A stretch of DNA of 64,000 nucleotides from Pyrenophora tritici-repentis (lineage: Eukaryota; Ascomycota; Dothideomycetes; Pleosporales; Pleosporaceae), in NCBI RefSeq assembly GCF_003171515.1, contig NC_089395.1, forward strand, positions 1,240,001 through 1,304,000, in the 5' to 3' direction. Shown here one piece after another: positions 10,439 through 21,500 of the stretch (the stretch's first letter is position 1; each line of letters opens with the position of its first letter). The position numbers were made by a program, and so were the translations under genes. The notes beneath the pieces are model-generated. The model made no database searches, had not been told where the DNA came from, and saw nothing but the letters and a program-made list of their open reading frames with translations.

Positions 10439-11880
10439 ATAGCTCCGTAAGTAACCATTATTCTCTTATATTCAACAAGCTAGCTGGCCTATGCTAATAT
10501 GCTGTTGACAGGAAGAAGAGAGAATAGAGGGTGAAGAGAGAGATAGGAAGATGGAGGCCCGAGGTCTCTAACCCCTAAACATGCTATTCAGTCTTGGGAC
10601 CTGATGTTAACTATCAGATCAATTGGGGGTGATGGTAGGAGCAGTTGAAATTGTCCAGCGTTGTCGTTACAAGTTGGAAAGTCTACAGATTGCTGCTGCC
10701 TATATAATAGCAGTGATCAAATATTAAGGCTTGTGCGAATAAAAACAGTCTTGTCTTCTTCGAGCTGGCTCGTCTCTCTGTTATCGTGATTTAATTCAAA
10801 TAATGGGCTACGAGTAATGCTGGCGCGTAACAATAATCTTACATAGTTAAGATTCAATTGCACCGGCGATCAGTGTCAACATTACGAAGTCTGACTACCT
10901 ACTAGGGATTGGAGTTTTGGTAAAAAAAGAGATTCTGGATCTTAATCGTAGGCCAAAGATGTACATGCAGAACATATCTAAAGATATCAAGAGTAAACTC
11001 TTGACCCGCCAGACGGAAGAATGTTGAGGTTCTTGAATAACTGGATCATCTAGGTTTTCCTCTTTAGAAGAGAGCTGCTTATACCCGCTGTTGTTAAACA
11101 TCGTCGAATCTATGTCAGATACTAGTAAAGAAACAAACTAACAAATGGACGGCTATCTTGAAAATAGGTCCGGAACGCTTTGTGTCTAATCTTGCCTGCT
11201 GATATGTATATTTTAGCCGCAATGTATATTCCTGGGCTTAAAGCGGCGAAAAACTCGGGGTGATAGAGTGGGATACTCACAAGACTTGAAGTGCGTAGCG
11301 TGCAGTAGAACTTCATTGATCTCCACCCGCGCCTCACCTACACAACGCTAAAAACATCCCGATACTGGCTTTCCCGAGGCACTGTATGACTGGATGTATT
11401 ATCGTAGCCTATTCTGTAATCTATCCGCAGAACATCCCGCCTCTTGCGTAGCAATGATGCGCGGTCGGAACATAAGAGACATCGGAAACTATCTGTCTCC
11501 TCTACAATTTATTCCACTTCAGGCTAGGTACTATCAGCTAGGTTCGCTTCTACAAGTGTACAAATTTATACATTTGATTTCCGGCATAGCATGTAGAGTA
11601 GATGATAGATTATAAGTATACTACTCTGATTTTATAACAGCAAACAAACATGCCTATGGAGACTACAAGATTAATCGGCCAGTTACCAAGTCCTTGACAG
11701 TCTAACGCACTGATACCAAAACTCATCCCAAGACTAAATCCGCGTAGTATCTCCAAGTAGTGCTTGAGATGACACAAATGCACATAGCTAGGACTATCTA
11801 TTCCCACCGCTGTGACACTAGGGAAATAGTTCTTCACGTCCCTAATTCTTCGTCTATCCCAACGCAGTTTTTACAGATAT
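10439..11880. other. Gene-poor interval
   Basis: This interval holds the 3' UTR of the secreted-protein gene and then AT-rich sequence with only short ORFs (10895-11101, 11122-11337, 11394-11615, 11610-11837). None has a recognisable motif. I see no repeats with clear ends. Confidence 0.5.
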
Positions 11881-11913
11881 TTAGAACCTGTTGCAATTGA
11901 TATTACAAATCAA

Positions 11914-11921
11914 CCACCTCC
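11914..11921. repeat. Left 8-bp target duplication of hAT-B (CCACCTCC)
   Basis: CCACCTCC here is repeated exactly at 15063-15070, flanking the element ends. Eight bases is the hallmark length for hAT insertion. Confidence 0.9.
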
Positions 11922-14900
11922 CACAGATGTCAATGAGCAAGCTGAGCGAGCTCAGCCAATTGGCTTGCTCAGCCAATTGAGCGGAGGCCAGCAGCTCGCT
12001 CGGCTCGCTCGGATTGGCTGAAACAGGGCTGTCAGCTCGCTCGGCTTGATGGGCTCAGTCCCGATTAGGAAAGTTATATAGAAACCTTGGTGTTGAGTTT
12101 CTCAGTTAATATCCCACTTATGTACACCGTATTTCGCGTCCATCTCCTCATCGCTGATAGCCTCCTTTACAGGCACCTCACCACTGCCAAATCCAGCTCT
12201 TATCCATCGTCGATCGCACTGTATTGCTGCTAGAAGTTGCGGAGAAATGCTGCGCCGACGGGGCTCGAGGAGGTCACCCAGCTCGCTGAATAAGCGCTCA
12301 CACTCACAGCTTGAGCCTGGGATTGATAGCATGTCGATAGCAAATTTGCTAAGGCTGGGGTAGCGATCGCGGAGTCCTACCCAGTATTTTATAGGGTCGA
12401 CGCCCTCGCTAGCGATCGGTTCGCTGCGTTTCCAAGCCTCATATTCATCCTCCTCGTTCTCCGTAAGCCCTGCAGGCTCAATAAAGCTGTTGATAGCGTC
12501 GTCTATATCATTGTGCCTGACTTTGGGGCGTAAGCGCGGCTTCGGTAAGCTTTTGTACTCCGCCCACAAATGTTGAAACTTGCGGTTGCTGCTCTCTAGC
12601 CAATCAGGCTTATCCGCCCACGCTGCGTCAAGGTAGCTTTTGTAGCGAGGATGAAGGATTGTAGCAGCATAGTAAGCTGGCGAGAGGTCGAGCTTGTTGT
12701 AGTACTCGCGGGCTTTAACTAGGGCAGCGCGGAGGTTGATAGCAAGGTGGTCTTCGGGTGACTCTGTATGCTCATCGTGAATGACGTCTTCATAGCTTTG
12801 CAAGCGGTCCTCATAGACTCCAAGTAAGTATTCAAATACTGGAATAACCTCAGCGATTGCTCCAAAAGCACCGCTTTTGCCGCGGCCTTCAAGCCGTTTT
12901 GTAGCTTGTTTCAGTGGCCTGAGCACATCAATATACTCAGCAATCACCTGCCAGTCATGGGCATTGATCCCATCAGACCTCATCCAATCCGGCGCTGCAG
13001 GCAGCTTGTTGTTACGACTTCGGGCGTACGCGTCTTCAGTTTCAATCTTCTGAATATGGTAGTTGGCGTACCCATTAACCGCTAATTGCAACTCAACAGC
13101 GCGCTCAAAACACGAAACGTAAGAGTTCCAGCGAGTAACAACTGGCTTGACGGGCTCCTTGATTTTGTGCTGTTCTGTTGGCGCGTTGACAGGCTGGTCC
13201 CTAATAGCGAGCTTCTGATACTTCTCAAAAAGAGCGTACTGTTGTGGTGTTTTGATGTAGTTGATAACCGCGAGAAGCACTCCTAATGGTCCATCGCCTC
13301 GCCAAGTAGCCATGTTCTCAGCTTCGTTCACGCGCTCAGTCTCCTCGTTGTCGTAGGACTCTTTCTCCTCACCCCAGAGTAGCATCTGGCCAATGAGATT
13401 AAGCGTATGAGGACCGCAGCGAAGGCGACGCTCAGTAGCGCTGAAGCCCATCTGCAAGGCGAGAGTGTTGATCGTGGTGTTGTTGTTATGTGCGTTGTCG
13501 AGGACGAAGTAACCGAGCTTGCCCACAGTGATTTCGAACTGCTTGAATATTGCCATCACGACCTCAGCCATAGCCTCGCCGGTGTGGGCACCTGTCAGTT
13601 GTGGGAGCGCAATAGGCAAGTCCCTGAGCTCGCCAGAGCTATCAACGTAGTGGGCGACGATACCTAAGTAACCGCGCTTGCCACCTTTTGTCGTCCATCC
13701 GTCAAAGCTTATATGGACTTTGCTCATTGATTCTGAAAGGCTTGCGACAACCTTTAGTAACAGGTAGTTGTACAGGCGTATAACGTATCGTGAGACGCTG
13801 TTATAAGATGCCCACAGGGCTCGTTCTGCCTCTACGCTAGCTAATTGTATCATATTGCGAAAAGACGATGATTCGAATTGTGAGAGTGGGAGGTTGTTTT
13901 CGACGAGCCAGGTGACGGCCGCAAACCTAAACTCTTGTATATTGAAGTTGGTAAGCTCGTTGGCAACAGCCTGAGAGCAGCCCTTCTGAAGGGCGCGTTC
14001 GAGGAGAGTTTCTTTCCGAGGAGCGACGGTAGTGCGCTTACTTGGAGGCTTCAAGCCATGACCTTTCTTGTCTTCTCCGAGATGACGTGCTGGCGCTGAT
14101 GGAGACTGCGAGACGTCATGTATGCCACGGCCAACAGTAGTGAACTTGTGCTTATAGCAATAGTGGCAGATCCACGTGACTTTTGCGACGTTGCTGCGCA
14201 AGGCGATGCGATAGCCATGGCTGTATACCCAGCTTGCTCGGTTCGAAAGTGATGTGGGCGGCTTGCAGTGCTTTGGGTAGCGACTCCAATTAAAGCCGTC
14301 GTATTTGTCCTCTACCCATACGAAACCCTCGTCGACAGCCTCGCTAGCTGCTCCTGAAGCTGCAACAGTGGCATGCTCGCTGCCCTCAGGTGGTGGGATG
14401 ATTGTCTCTTCGGCGCGCGACTCTCGGAGGGTCGCTTCAAAATTTGGTGCTTGTGGCGCGGCGACGAGAGCTTGACGCGGCGACAGCGGTGGAGGAGGTG
14501 GAGATGGTGAGAATGGCCGAGTATCGACTAGCACAGGTTGGCTGGCAGTCCCGCGATGACGCGCTGCGACTCTAGGGCGCTTCGAAGTTGTCGCGATTTC
14601 TAGAGCATTAACGCGTGTTCTTTTTGCTGGCATTATAGCAACGGCGAGGTAGATAATAGCTGCAAATAGAGACGCGTTGATGGAGTATAGGTGAGTGTGG
14701 TGGGTGATAAGTAGTAAGTGAAGTGTCGCAGAAGGAGAATATTGTTGCCAGGCCGTTAGCCGGAAATTTAGTAGCTTATTTGCTAGAAATATAGCAAAAA
14801 AGAGTGTATTTTAGGTTATAACTAGGTTTCGAACTTACGCACTACACCTAAAAATCATCGTGAGATTGCCCCTCCACCAAGTCCTTCAGCCCCAAGTTTC

Positions 14901-15062
14901 CAACCGCCCCATCCAACCAAGCTAAGCAAGCTGACTGAGCGAGCGCCTATCCCTAAGCTCGCTCGGCTTGCAAGCGCGCACTGCGCGCTCAGCTCATTCG
15001 GCTTGGTCAAAACGTCCAAGCCGAGCGAGCTGAGCGAGCCGGCTCGCTCGTTGACAAGTATG
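11922..15062 (-). mobile_element. hAT transposon family B, complete (3141 bp)
   Basis: The ends form a 17-bp imperfect terminal inverted repeat: CACAGATGTCAATGAGC on the left, against CATACTTGTCAACGAGC read inward from the right (12 of 17 match). Exact 8-bp duplications flank it. Subterminal regions of roughly 140-190 bp on both sides are packed with GAGCGAGC/GCTCGCTC motifs. One intact transposase lies between them on the minus strand. The element sits inside the 3' coding end of a host gene. Confidence 0.92.
12102..14633 (-). CDS. hAT family B transposase (843 aa)
   Basis: This intact frame starts at MPAKRTRV. It has a basic, Pro-rich N-terminus; a BED-type zinc finger around residues 125-185 (WICHYCYKHK then a distal H); core blocks HISFDGWTTKGGKRG and YFVLDNAHNNN; and the C-terminal block SSCECERLFSELGDLLEPRR. 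It is clearly homologous to the family A transposase (same core motifs and domain order) but diverged, and its element ends are different. The intact frame and exact target duplication suggest a fairly recent insertion. Confidence 0.93.
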   Translation of the reverse strand: MPAKRTRVNALEIATTSKRPRVAARHRGTASQPVLVDTRPFSPSPPPPPLSPRQALVAAPQAPNFEATLRESRAEETIIPPPEGSEHATVAASGAASEAVDEGFVWVEDKYDGFNWSRYPKHCKPPTSLSNRASWVYSHGYRIALRSNVAKVTWICHYCYKHKFTTVGRGIHDVSQSPSAPARHLGEDKKGHGLKPPSKRTTVAPRKETLLERALQKGCSQAVANELTNFNIQEFRFAAVTWLVENNLPLSQFESSSFRNMIQLASVEAERALWASYNSVSRYVIRLYNYLLLKVVASLSESMSKVHISFDGWTTKGGKRGYLGIVAHYVDSSGELRDLPIALPQLTGAHTGEAMAEVVMAIFKQFEITVGKLGYFVLDNAHNNNTTINTLALQMGFSATERRLRCGPHTLNLIGQMLLWGEEKESYDNEETERVNEAENMATWRGDGPLGVLLAVINYIKTPQQYALFEKYQKLAIRDQPVNAPTEQHKIKEPVKPVVTRWNSYVSCFERAVELQLAVNGYANYHIQKIETEDAYARSRNNKLPAAPDWMRSDGINAHDWQVIAEYIDVLRPLKQATKRLEGRGKSGAFGAIAEVIPVFEYLLGVYEDRLQSYEDVIHDEHTESPEDHLAINLRAALVKAREYYNKLDLSPAYYAATILHPRYKSYLDAAWADKPDWLESSNRKFQHLWAEYKSLPKPRLRPKVRHNDIDDAINSFIEPAGLTENEEDEYEAWKRSEPIASEGVDPIKYWVGLRDRYPSLSKFAIDMLSIPGSSCECERLFSELGDLLEPRRRSISPQLLAAIQCDRRWIRAGFGSGEVPVKEAISDEEMDAKYGVHKWDIN

Positions 15063-15070
15063 CCACCTCC
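15063..15070. repeat. Right 8-bp target duplication of hAT-B
   Basis: Exact copy of 11914-11921 (CCACCTCC). The codon TGG of the host gene (15065-15063 on the minus strand) lies in it and is in frame with the ATG at 15698. Confidence 0.9.
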
Positions 15071-15712
15071 CAACCGATCCAATCAGTGCACTCCCAGCAG
15101 GACATTTGGAGTATGGCTCTATTCGGCTCCCGTCGGCTTGGGCCAACATCACTGCGCCCTGCCTATAACTGCATGCGCCCAAAGGCTCTCCTCGGGAGTT
15201 GGTGTAAAGGTTGAGCCGAGGAGTCATAGCTGGAATTTCGACGCCAGGAAGGTTTTGATGTGCCTGATTCAATCCGATCTCGAAGCCTCTGTCGCCCCTG
15301 TTCGTGGCAGGGCCTAGATTGCGAATGTAGGCGTTTAATCCGGAGTTGGCATTGAGTGGTATATCATAGTTTTCCCCTGAGGCACCATTCGCCGTCACGC
15401 AGTATGCTGATCTTAACGTAACCTCCGGTGCTGTGGCAGGATTGCTGGAATTGATATAGACCGATACCGTCGCATGGCAGATGTAATCTCTAGCGCCGTA
15501 GGTAATGACGTATCGGTATGTTAACGCAGATACAAGATGAGCGCTCAACGTCCAAAAGAGGATAATAATCTGGATAATTTTCTGACGTGATGTAGATATT
15601 GTGGTAGATCTACTGTTTTCTGTACAAAGTTTTGATGATTCAAAAAATTCAGTACACGCGAACACAATATATACCACATTCATCATATGCTTACTCATAT
15701 TACGAGCTTACT

Positions 15713-16806
15713 TGCGTCGGAACTTGCGGCTATTGATTCAGTGGTTTTTTTTGGTCATTTTTCGGGATTTGGGCCAGAACTTACGACCGGCAAATTATTT
15801 ACAGCCGTGCCTCATGTGAGCCCTGCCCGCAAACGTTGGTCAACCTGACTTGGGAGAACCCCGATCTTGCTGACCACCTCAATAAATCTCAGTCAATTTC
15901 TCCGAGGTGCAATGTGCGAGGTGAAATGTGCGCGTTCGCTCTATGACTCATAGAGTTGTGCTAAGTCATTTAAGTGTAGTTGTAAGCGGTGAGTATAGTT
16001 TCTTAGGCAGGGTCTAAGTCAACTATGGGATGGAATGGCAATGAACCGTGGATGTCGAGGACAATTACCTATGACGATGAGTCTCAAACCTCCCTTATTA
16101 GCGACAGATATGATGGATGAGGACCTGCTTTACCAGAGAATCTCGGCCAATTTCTCCGATCCCATTGCAAAGAGAAGACCTGAACCTCGCACTGCGCACA
16201 ATGCGCACAATGCGTACAGTGACTCTGCAATGCACCGCATGCGCCTGCCAAAGACGATATCACAACTCATATTACGAGCTTACTGTGTTGGTTCTAAATT
16301 AGCACCCGGAATCTTCGGGTGGCCTAACTCAGACTAAGCTAGAATCCTGCGCCTACGCTAGTAACTAAATGGGTTGGGTGTACCCATCGTAATTGGTAAA
16401 GCTGGAAGACGTCAAGGGCGACGAGATTCAGACCAACCAGTCCCAGCCAGTTGCCGGCAACGACAGGTAATGTAAGCCCACGGCTGATAGAGATGCGCCG
16501 AAGATGAACAATACGATGAAGATGACACCGAAGACACAGACTAAGAGCAACATAGTAATACTGCCGCTAGGGACACAGCGGCGACATTCGAACAAGAAAG
16601 GCTCTCTACTACTAACACTGCGCACGAAAAGGCCTAAAAGATAGGTAGAGAAGAATAGCAACGAGCTATAGATATATCCTTAACCCGACTCTAAAAGCTC
16701 TAGCTTAAAGGTAGCGAATGCCGCGTCTATCTTTATCTAAAGGTAGGATTAAACCCCGGCTTTGAACCAATGCCGCTTCAGATGGTGGGTAGTTGAGGTG
16801 TCCTAC
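15713..16806. other. Non-coding interval, with 20-bp direct repeats
   Basis: The 20-mer ACTCATATTACGAGCTTACT occurs at 15693-15712 and again at 16265-16284, enclosing 552 bp. The first copy overlaps the start region of the split host gene. A minus-strand ORF at 16428-16661 has two hydrophobic stretches but no other support. No other gene is evident. Confidence 0.5.
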
Positions 16807-16820
16807 TCTGCGTTGCGAAA
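16807..16820. repeat. Left 14-bp target duplication of LINE
   Basis: TCTGCGTTGCGAAA here recurs exactly at 25825-25838, right after the repeat-like 3' tail of the LINE. A duplication of this length is typical of target-primed reverse transcription. Confidence 0.85.
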
Positions 16821-16979
16821 GTGGGGAACTGACCGACCACGGGTGCTCACCTATACCCGTAAGAGCCCAAATATAAGGGCTACTCTTATACACCCACGCA
16901 TCAGCCGGGATGTGCTATGGATCGAGGCCAACGGCTACCGCATATTGAATGTTTATAGGCAGCCACAGAATGACTCGAC

Positions 16980-16984
16980 ATTTC
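16980..16984. repeat. Left 5-bp target duplication of Copia (ATTTC)
   Basis: ATTTC precedes the left LTR and is repeated at 22003-22007 after the right LTR, as expected for Copia integrase. Confidence 0.9.
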
Positions 16985-17154
16985 TGTCGAGACGCGGTGA
17001 GAGCCTTCACTAGTATTCACGGTGAATCAGGCTTCCCGTGCTCTGATTGGCCAGGCACTGATTAGTCAGCTGCTCCGTGCGCGCACCATAGATATTCTCC
17101 CTTCTCCCGTAGCTCCAATACAACAAGTTCACGCACGTTTCTCCACCTTCATCA
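16985..17154 (+). repeat. Copia 5' LTR
   Basis: 170 bp, identical by eye to 21833-22002. It is short for a Copia LTR and contains an ACTAGTATTCACGGTGAAT stretch and a CT-rich 3' half. Confidence 0.95.
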
Positions 17155-17166
17155 GGTTATGAGCCC
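17155..17166 (+). other. Primer-binding site, tRNA-Met anticodon-loop type
   Basis: GGTTATGAGCCC directly abuts the left LTR. Its complement GGGCTCATAACC carries a CAU anticodon in a Met-tRNA-like anticodon stem-loop context. This indicates priming by an internal (half) tRNA-Met, as described for Drosophila copia, rather than by a tRNA 3' end. Confidence 0.65.
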
Positions 17167-17275
17167 TCCTCTATCACGATAAAGTGCTCTAGAGGTGCGA
17201 TTTCCGCAGCAGCAGAACCGATCAGTTGAACACAACATCAGTCACTCGCGCGACGACGACGACGATAAAGTCACG

Positions 17276-18538
17276 ATGGCGCCATCCACAGCGATGGACG
17301 CGATCCCAAAGCTACAAGCAGATGGTAGCAACGCTTACCACTGGGAAGCAGCATTGAAGCTGTACGCAAATATTCACTCTATCGGAGGTCTACTCGACGG
17401 CAGCTACGTGGTTCCATACCCAGAAACACCTCACTATCAAACTGAACCGACAACTACGTCATCGGCATTCAACACGCCACAACTTCTGCTTGACGCTCAA
17501 CAACGCGTACGAGCCCACAACAAAGAAGTTACTACACAGTACGACAAAGACTGTGAGCTCTATCGTATCTACAACTCCCGAGAATCGTCTCTCACCTTGG
17601 CCATACTTAATACAGTACCAAGATCAGTATGGGACAACGTCATGAACCTGCCTACTGTAAGGCAGAAGTACGAAGCTATTACCGCACGCTATCGTGAACA
17701 AGGCGTCACTGAAGAGTGTACTATCTGGGCAGATTTCTTCAAGCTGAGAGCTCAAGACTGCCCCTCTACAGCCAACTTCACCGACAAGTTCAAAGCAGGA
17801 CTTGCAAAGCTTGACGTCATCGCAGACTGTAAGCTATCTAACAAAGCTCGAGTGTATCAGTTCATTCTTGCTATCAACAACGCCTACCCGGACTACGGAC
17901 GCGATCGCCGCGCTGATCTGCGCCGCAACGTTACTCTGAACGTCGATCGCATGTGTAGCGAGCTTATTGACGAGGCCCGCCGCGACGACCCAATCAAGAC
18001 CATTAACACGTCTATCCGAGCTTCTGGGGTGACAACAACCGCAGTCAGCCTCTTAGTGATAACAACGACGCCAACAGAAGCGCCACCCGTGGCCGCGGCA
18101 ATCGAGGCAATGGGCGAGCCCAGCGCGGACGAGGTAGAGGTTCTGAGGGTGCGACTCAGAGACCTACAAATACCTCCCCATACTGCAAGCACTGCGACTG
18201 CAACCATACTGGAGGAGGTGATAACTGCTGGTACACCTTTCCTCACCTCGCCACTGAAGCCTGGCGTCAGCGCCAAGCTCAACAACAAGGCAAACAACAG
18301 CCTACTAGCACCAACGCCGCAGCTATTAATGCTGAAGGCTTTGCCTTTACAACGGTTCATTTGTCAGAGAAGGTACAGAGTCTCACCAAGGAGACCTCTA
18401 ACTTCAAACAACGATTCATTATCGATACTGGAAGCAGCGATCACATCTGCAATGATCGCAGCAAGTTCCAAATTCTACACGACACTGCTCCTGCTACAAT
18501 TAATACTGGAGCCGGACCTATTACTGCTAAGCAGGTAG
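17276..18538 (+). CDS. Copia gag ORF (frame ends out of register with pol)
   Basis: The ATG at 17276 follows a purine-rich leader. Residues to about 250 look like Copia Gag (UBN2-like: NAYHWEAALKLYANI, RSVWDNVM, NFTDKFKAGL). After about 18025 this frame encodes an unnatural Thr/Ala-rich stretch. Meanwhile the -1 frame carries the expected RG-rich segment and zinc knuckle (CKHCDCNHTGGGDNC, about 18184-18228). So only 17276 to about 18029 is real Gag here; the rest of the ORF to 18538 is out of frame. Confidence 0.8.
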   Translation: MAPSTAMDAIPKLQADGSNAYHWEAALKLYANIHSIGGLLDGSYVVPYPETPHYQTEPTTTSSAFNTPQLLLDAQQRVRAHNKEVTTQYDKDCELYRIYNSRESSLTLAILNTVPRSVWDNVMNLPTVRQKYEAITARYREQGVTEECTIWADFFKLRAQDCPSTANFTDKFKAGLAKLDVIADCKLSNKARVYQFILAINNAYPDYGRDRRADLRRNVTLNVDRMCSELIDEARRDDPIKTINTSIRASGVTTTAVSLLVITTTPTEAPPVAAAIEAMGEPSADEVEVLRVRLRDLQIPPHTASTATATILEEVITAGTPFLTSPLKPGVSAKLNNKANNSLLAPTPQLLMLKALPLQRFICQRRYRVSPRRPLTSNNDSLSILEAAITSAMIAASSKFYTTLLLLQLILEPDLLLLSR

Positions 18539-21500
18539 GTACCATTCAGATCACTGTCGTCACGTCAGAAGGTGTACTCAACAAGGTCTCCTTCACTAAC
18601 GTGCTATACGCTCCGGACATGTTTGTATCAGTCCTCTCCCACTCTAAACTACGAGCGAAAAATCTCTATTACCACGGCTGGGACAGCAAGCTGTACCTCA
18701 TGCCATCACAACAAGAGATCGCCTTCACACCTGAGATCGACAAGATCCCTACGCTCCTCCTCGCCAACACAGAGCTTGAGGCAGCTCGCGCGTTTGCCTT
18801 TGCAACCGCCGCAACCACCAACCCAACAGGTGTACTCGCTCCCTATCGCGAGATTACTCTCCAAGAGCTCCATGAGCTGTTTGGCCATGCCGACCCCAAA
18901 GCTCTTAAGCTTCTTGTCGCCAACACCACCGGCCTACGTCTCACTACAACACAGGCATTCTCATGCGAGGCCTGCATGTTATCCAAATCGAAGAAGCAGA
19001 TCTCACGACGGTCTCCAGCCCGCTCAACCACGTTCCTCCATCGTATTCATATCGATATCGTTGGACCAGTGACGCCCGAAGGTGTCAACGGTGAGCGCTA
19101 CTGGATACTGTACACCGACGACTACTCACGATACCGCTGGATTGATTTCACAGACTGCAAAGCAGCAATCACATCTAAGCTTATACAACACCTGGACAAG
19201 ATGGAAACTCAACACCACGTTCGAGTGTCGATCGTTCACATGGACAACGACAACATGTTCCTCAACCAGACGACTGGGCGTTACTTCAAGGACAAAGGCA
19301 TCATCTCCGAGCCTTCCACCGCCTATACACCCCACCAGAATGGAGTCGCTGAAGCCAGCAACTACGTAGTGGAGGTCCGAGCGCGCACAATGATTTTGGC
19401 AGCGCCTCACATATCTAAGACATACTGGCCATACGCAGCCCAGTACTCCATCGACGTCCTTAATCATAGCGTCAGCTCTGCTGTACCAGACAGTAAGACA
19501 CCAAGACAGCTGCTATTTGAGCACATGAAGGTTGCAAACCCTGTGCCTAATCTATGCTCCTTCCGCACCTTCGGAGAAGCTGGGTACGTCCATCAACCAG
19601 TACAGCGACGAGTTCAGAGCGCCAAGTTTGAACCACGATCGGTCAAGATGTACTTCGTCGGTCGAGAAGGATCACGGATCTACCTTATGTGGGATCCAGT
19701 CACACAGTCCATACACCGTACGAGCAGTGTTGCTTGGCCTAAACACGACGTCAAAGCTGTAGTCCAAGAAGACACAGCTACAACCAAACCGGATCAATGC
19801 TTCTATATCCAAGATCCACCGCCAGCACTAGATCCCTCTTCATTTCCACACCATGAAGTCTCTCTCCCGGAGCAAGGTAGTGGTTATGTATTTGACGGAC
19901 TAGAGGCTGAAGCGCAGTCTAGCTTTGACTTTGACGCGGACATTGACAACTATAACAGTCTTACCGAGGTTGCTAATGCTCGAGCAACACCTCAGCGTCG
20001 GGATACATCCCAAAACGCTCCACGTCACGACGAGATCAGTGCATCATTTGATGCCCGTAACATACTCGATGGACGTCGTCGCATCACTCGACCGCCCAAC
20101 CGATACGCGGCAGTCTCTCGTTGCTTTGCTACGGCAATTACAGAGGCAACAACAACAGACTTACCGCCTGAGCCTGCCACACGCAAGGCAGCACGCCTTC
20201 ATCCATACAGCAAGCAATGGATCGCTGCTGAAGATGAAGAGCTCGTATCACTCGACCAGAATGGCACATGGGAGACCACAACCACGATCCCTCCCGACGT
20301 ATACGCCCTGCCTACTAAGTGGGTATACAAATACAAAGTCAAGGACGATGGACAACTCGAGCGCTTCAAGGCTCGACTGGTTGTCTGTGGCAATAGGCAG
20401 GAGACCGACTTCTGGCGCGAAACCTACGCTGCAGTAGCTCGCGCAACTACACTGAAAGTCCTTCTCGCCCTTGTCGCAACCGAAGACTTAGAATGCGAGC
20501 AAGCAGACGTTGTTACCGCCTTTCTCAACGGTAAACTAGACAAAGACGAAGTAGTCTATGTCCGCCTGCCAGACGGACGCAAAGCCAAGCTTATCAAAGC
20601 TTTGTACGGCCTGCGCCGCTCACCACGCCTCTGGTACAATGAGCTATCGAGCTATCTCAAGGGTATCGGCTTAGATCCTTTAGAGTCAGATCCATGTGTC
20701 TTCAAACACCTAGACGGCAGTCTTATCCTTGCGTATGTTGATGATATCATCTTCATCACAGCTACGAAGCAACGCATGAAGGAGATCAAAGAGGCTGTAT
20801 ACAAGAAGTACAAGTGTCGAGATCTAGGACCAATCTCTCACTACCTAGGTCTCCGGATCCGACGCTCACGACCATCCCGACTCATCGAGATCTCAATGGA
20901 GTCATATGTCGACAAGCTTGTAGAGGAGTATAGTCGTCAACACGCGCTCCCTCGCTACACGCCGCTTGATACCTCAGTACTCAAGTTGAAGCTGCGATCT
21001 CCAACTGATCTTGCAACTCAACAACAAATTCAGAACTACCAAAAGGTTATTGGCAAGCTGCTGTATCCAGCAACCCAACTGCGAGCCGATATATCCTTCC
21101 ACGTCGCCTATCTCGCCCGCGCTATGAGCAATCCAACTCAACAACACTACGAGTACGCAATCCAGATCATCGACTATCTCAAGACCTTCAAATCTCTTGT
21201 AATGAGCTATCGAGCTACATCTCCACACGCACGCATGCCTATCACCATGTATGCGACATCATACGATGACAACAAGAACAACACTAATCCTACGCTACAC
21301 CTACATGGCTACAGCGACGCCTCATTTGCTGACGGCGAGGACCGCAAATCAACCTCCGGATACTTGTTCAAACTTGCTGGAGGTACTATCTGTCACAAGT
21401 CAGTCAAGCAAAAGCTAGTTACAACCTCAACAACTGAAGCTGAGTACGTTGCTCTTACCTACGCCGCTAAGGAGGCTACCTGGCTGTACCGTCTGCTACA

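Larger units (their letters stand above)
11881..15698 (-). pseudogene. Predicted secreted/membrane protein gene split by hAT-B
   Basis: The minus-strand frame opens at 15698 and runs 212 codons to the target duplication at 15063-15070. It is then diverted into the transposon, giving a chimeric stop at 14994. Left of the transposon, the bases after the other duplication (11913 down to 11881) continue the same frame for 10 codons and then stop. Without the insertion the protein would be about 222 aa. It has a strongly hydrophobic segment at about residues 42-61, possibly an uncleaved anchor or a signal peptide with a misplaced start. The downstream domain contains at least four Cys. No family is recognised. 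The present product would have a foreign tail of about 23 residues. Confidence 0.65.

Noticed and set aside
16428..16661. 77-codon minus-strand ORF with two hydrophobic stretches
   Set aside because: Too short and isolated, with no signal, promoter or homology I can recognise.
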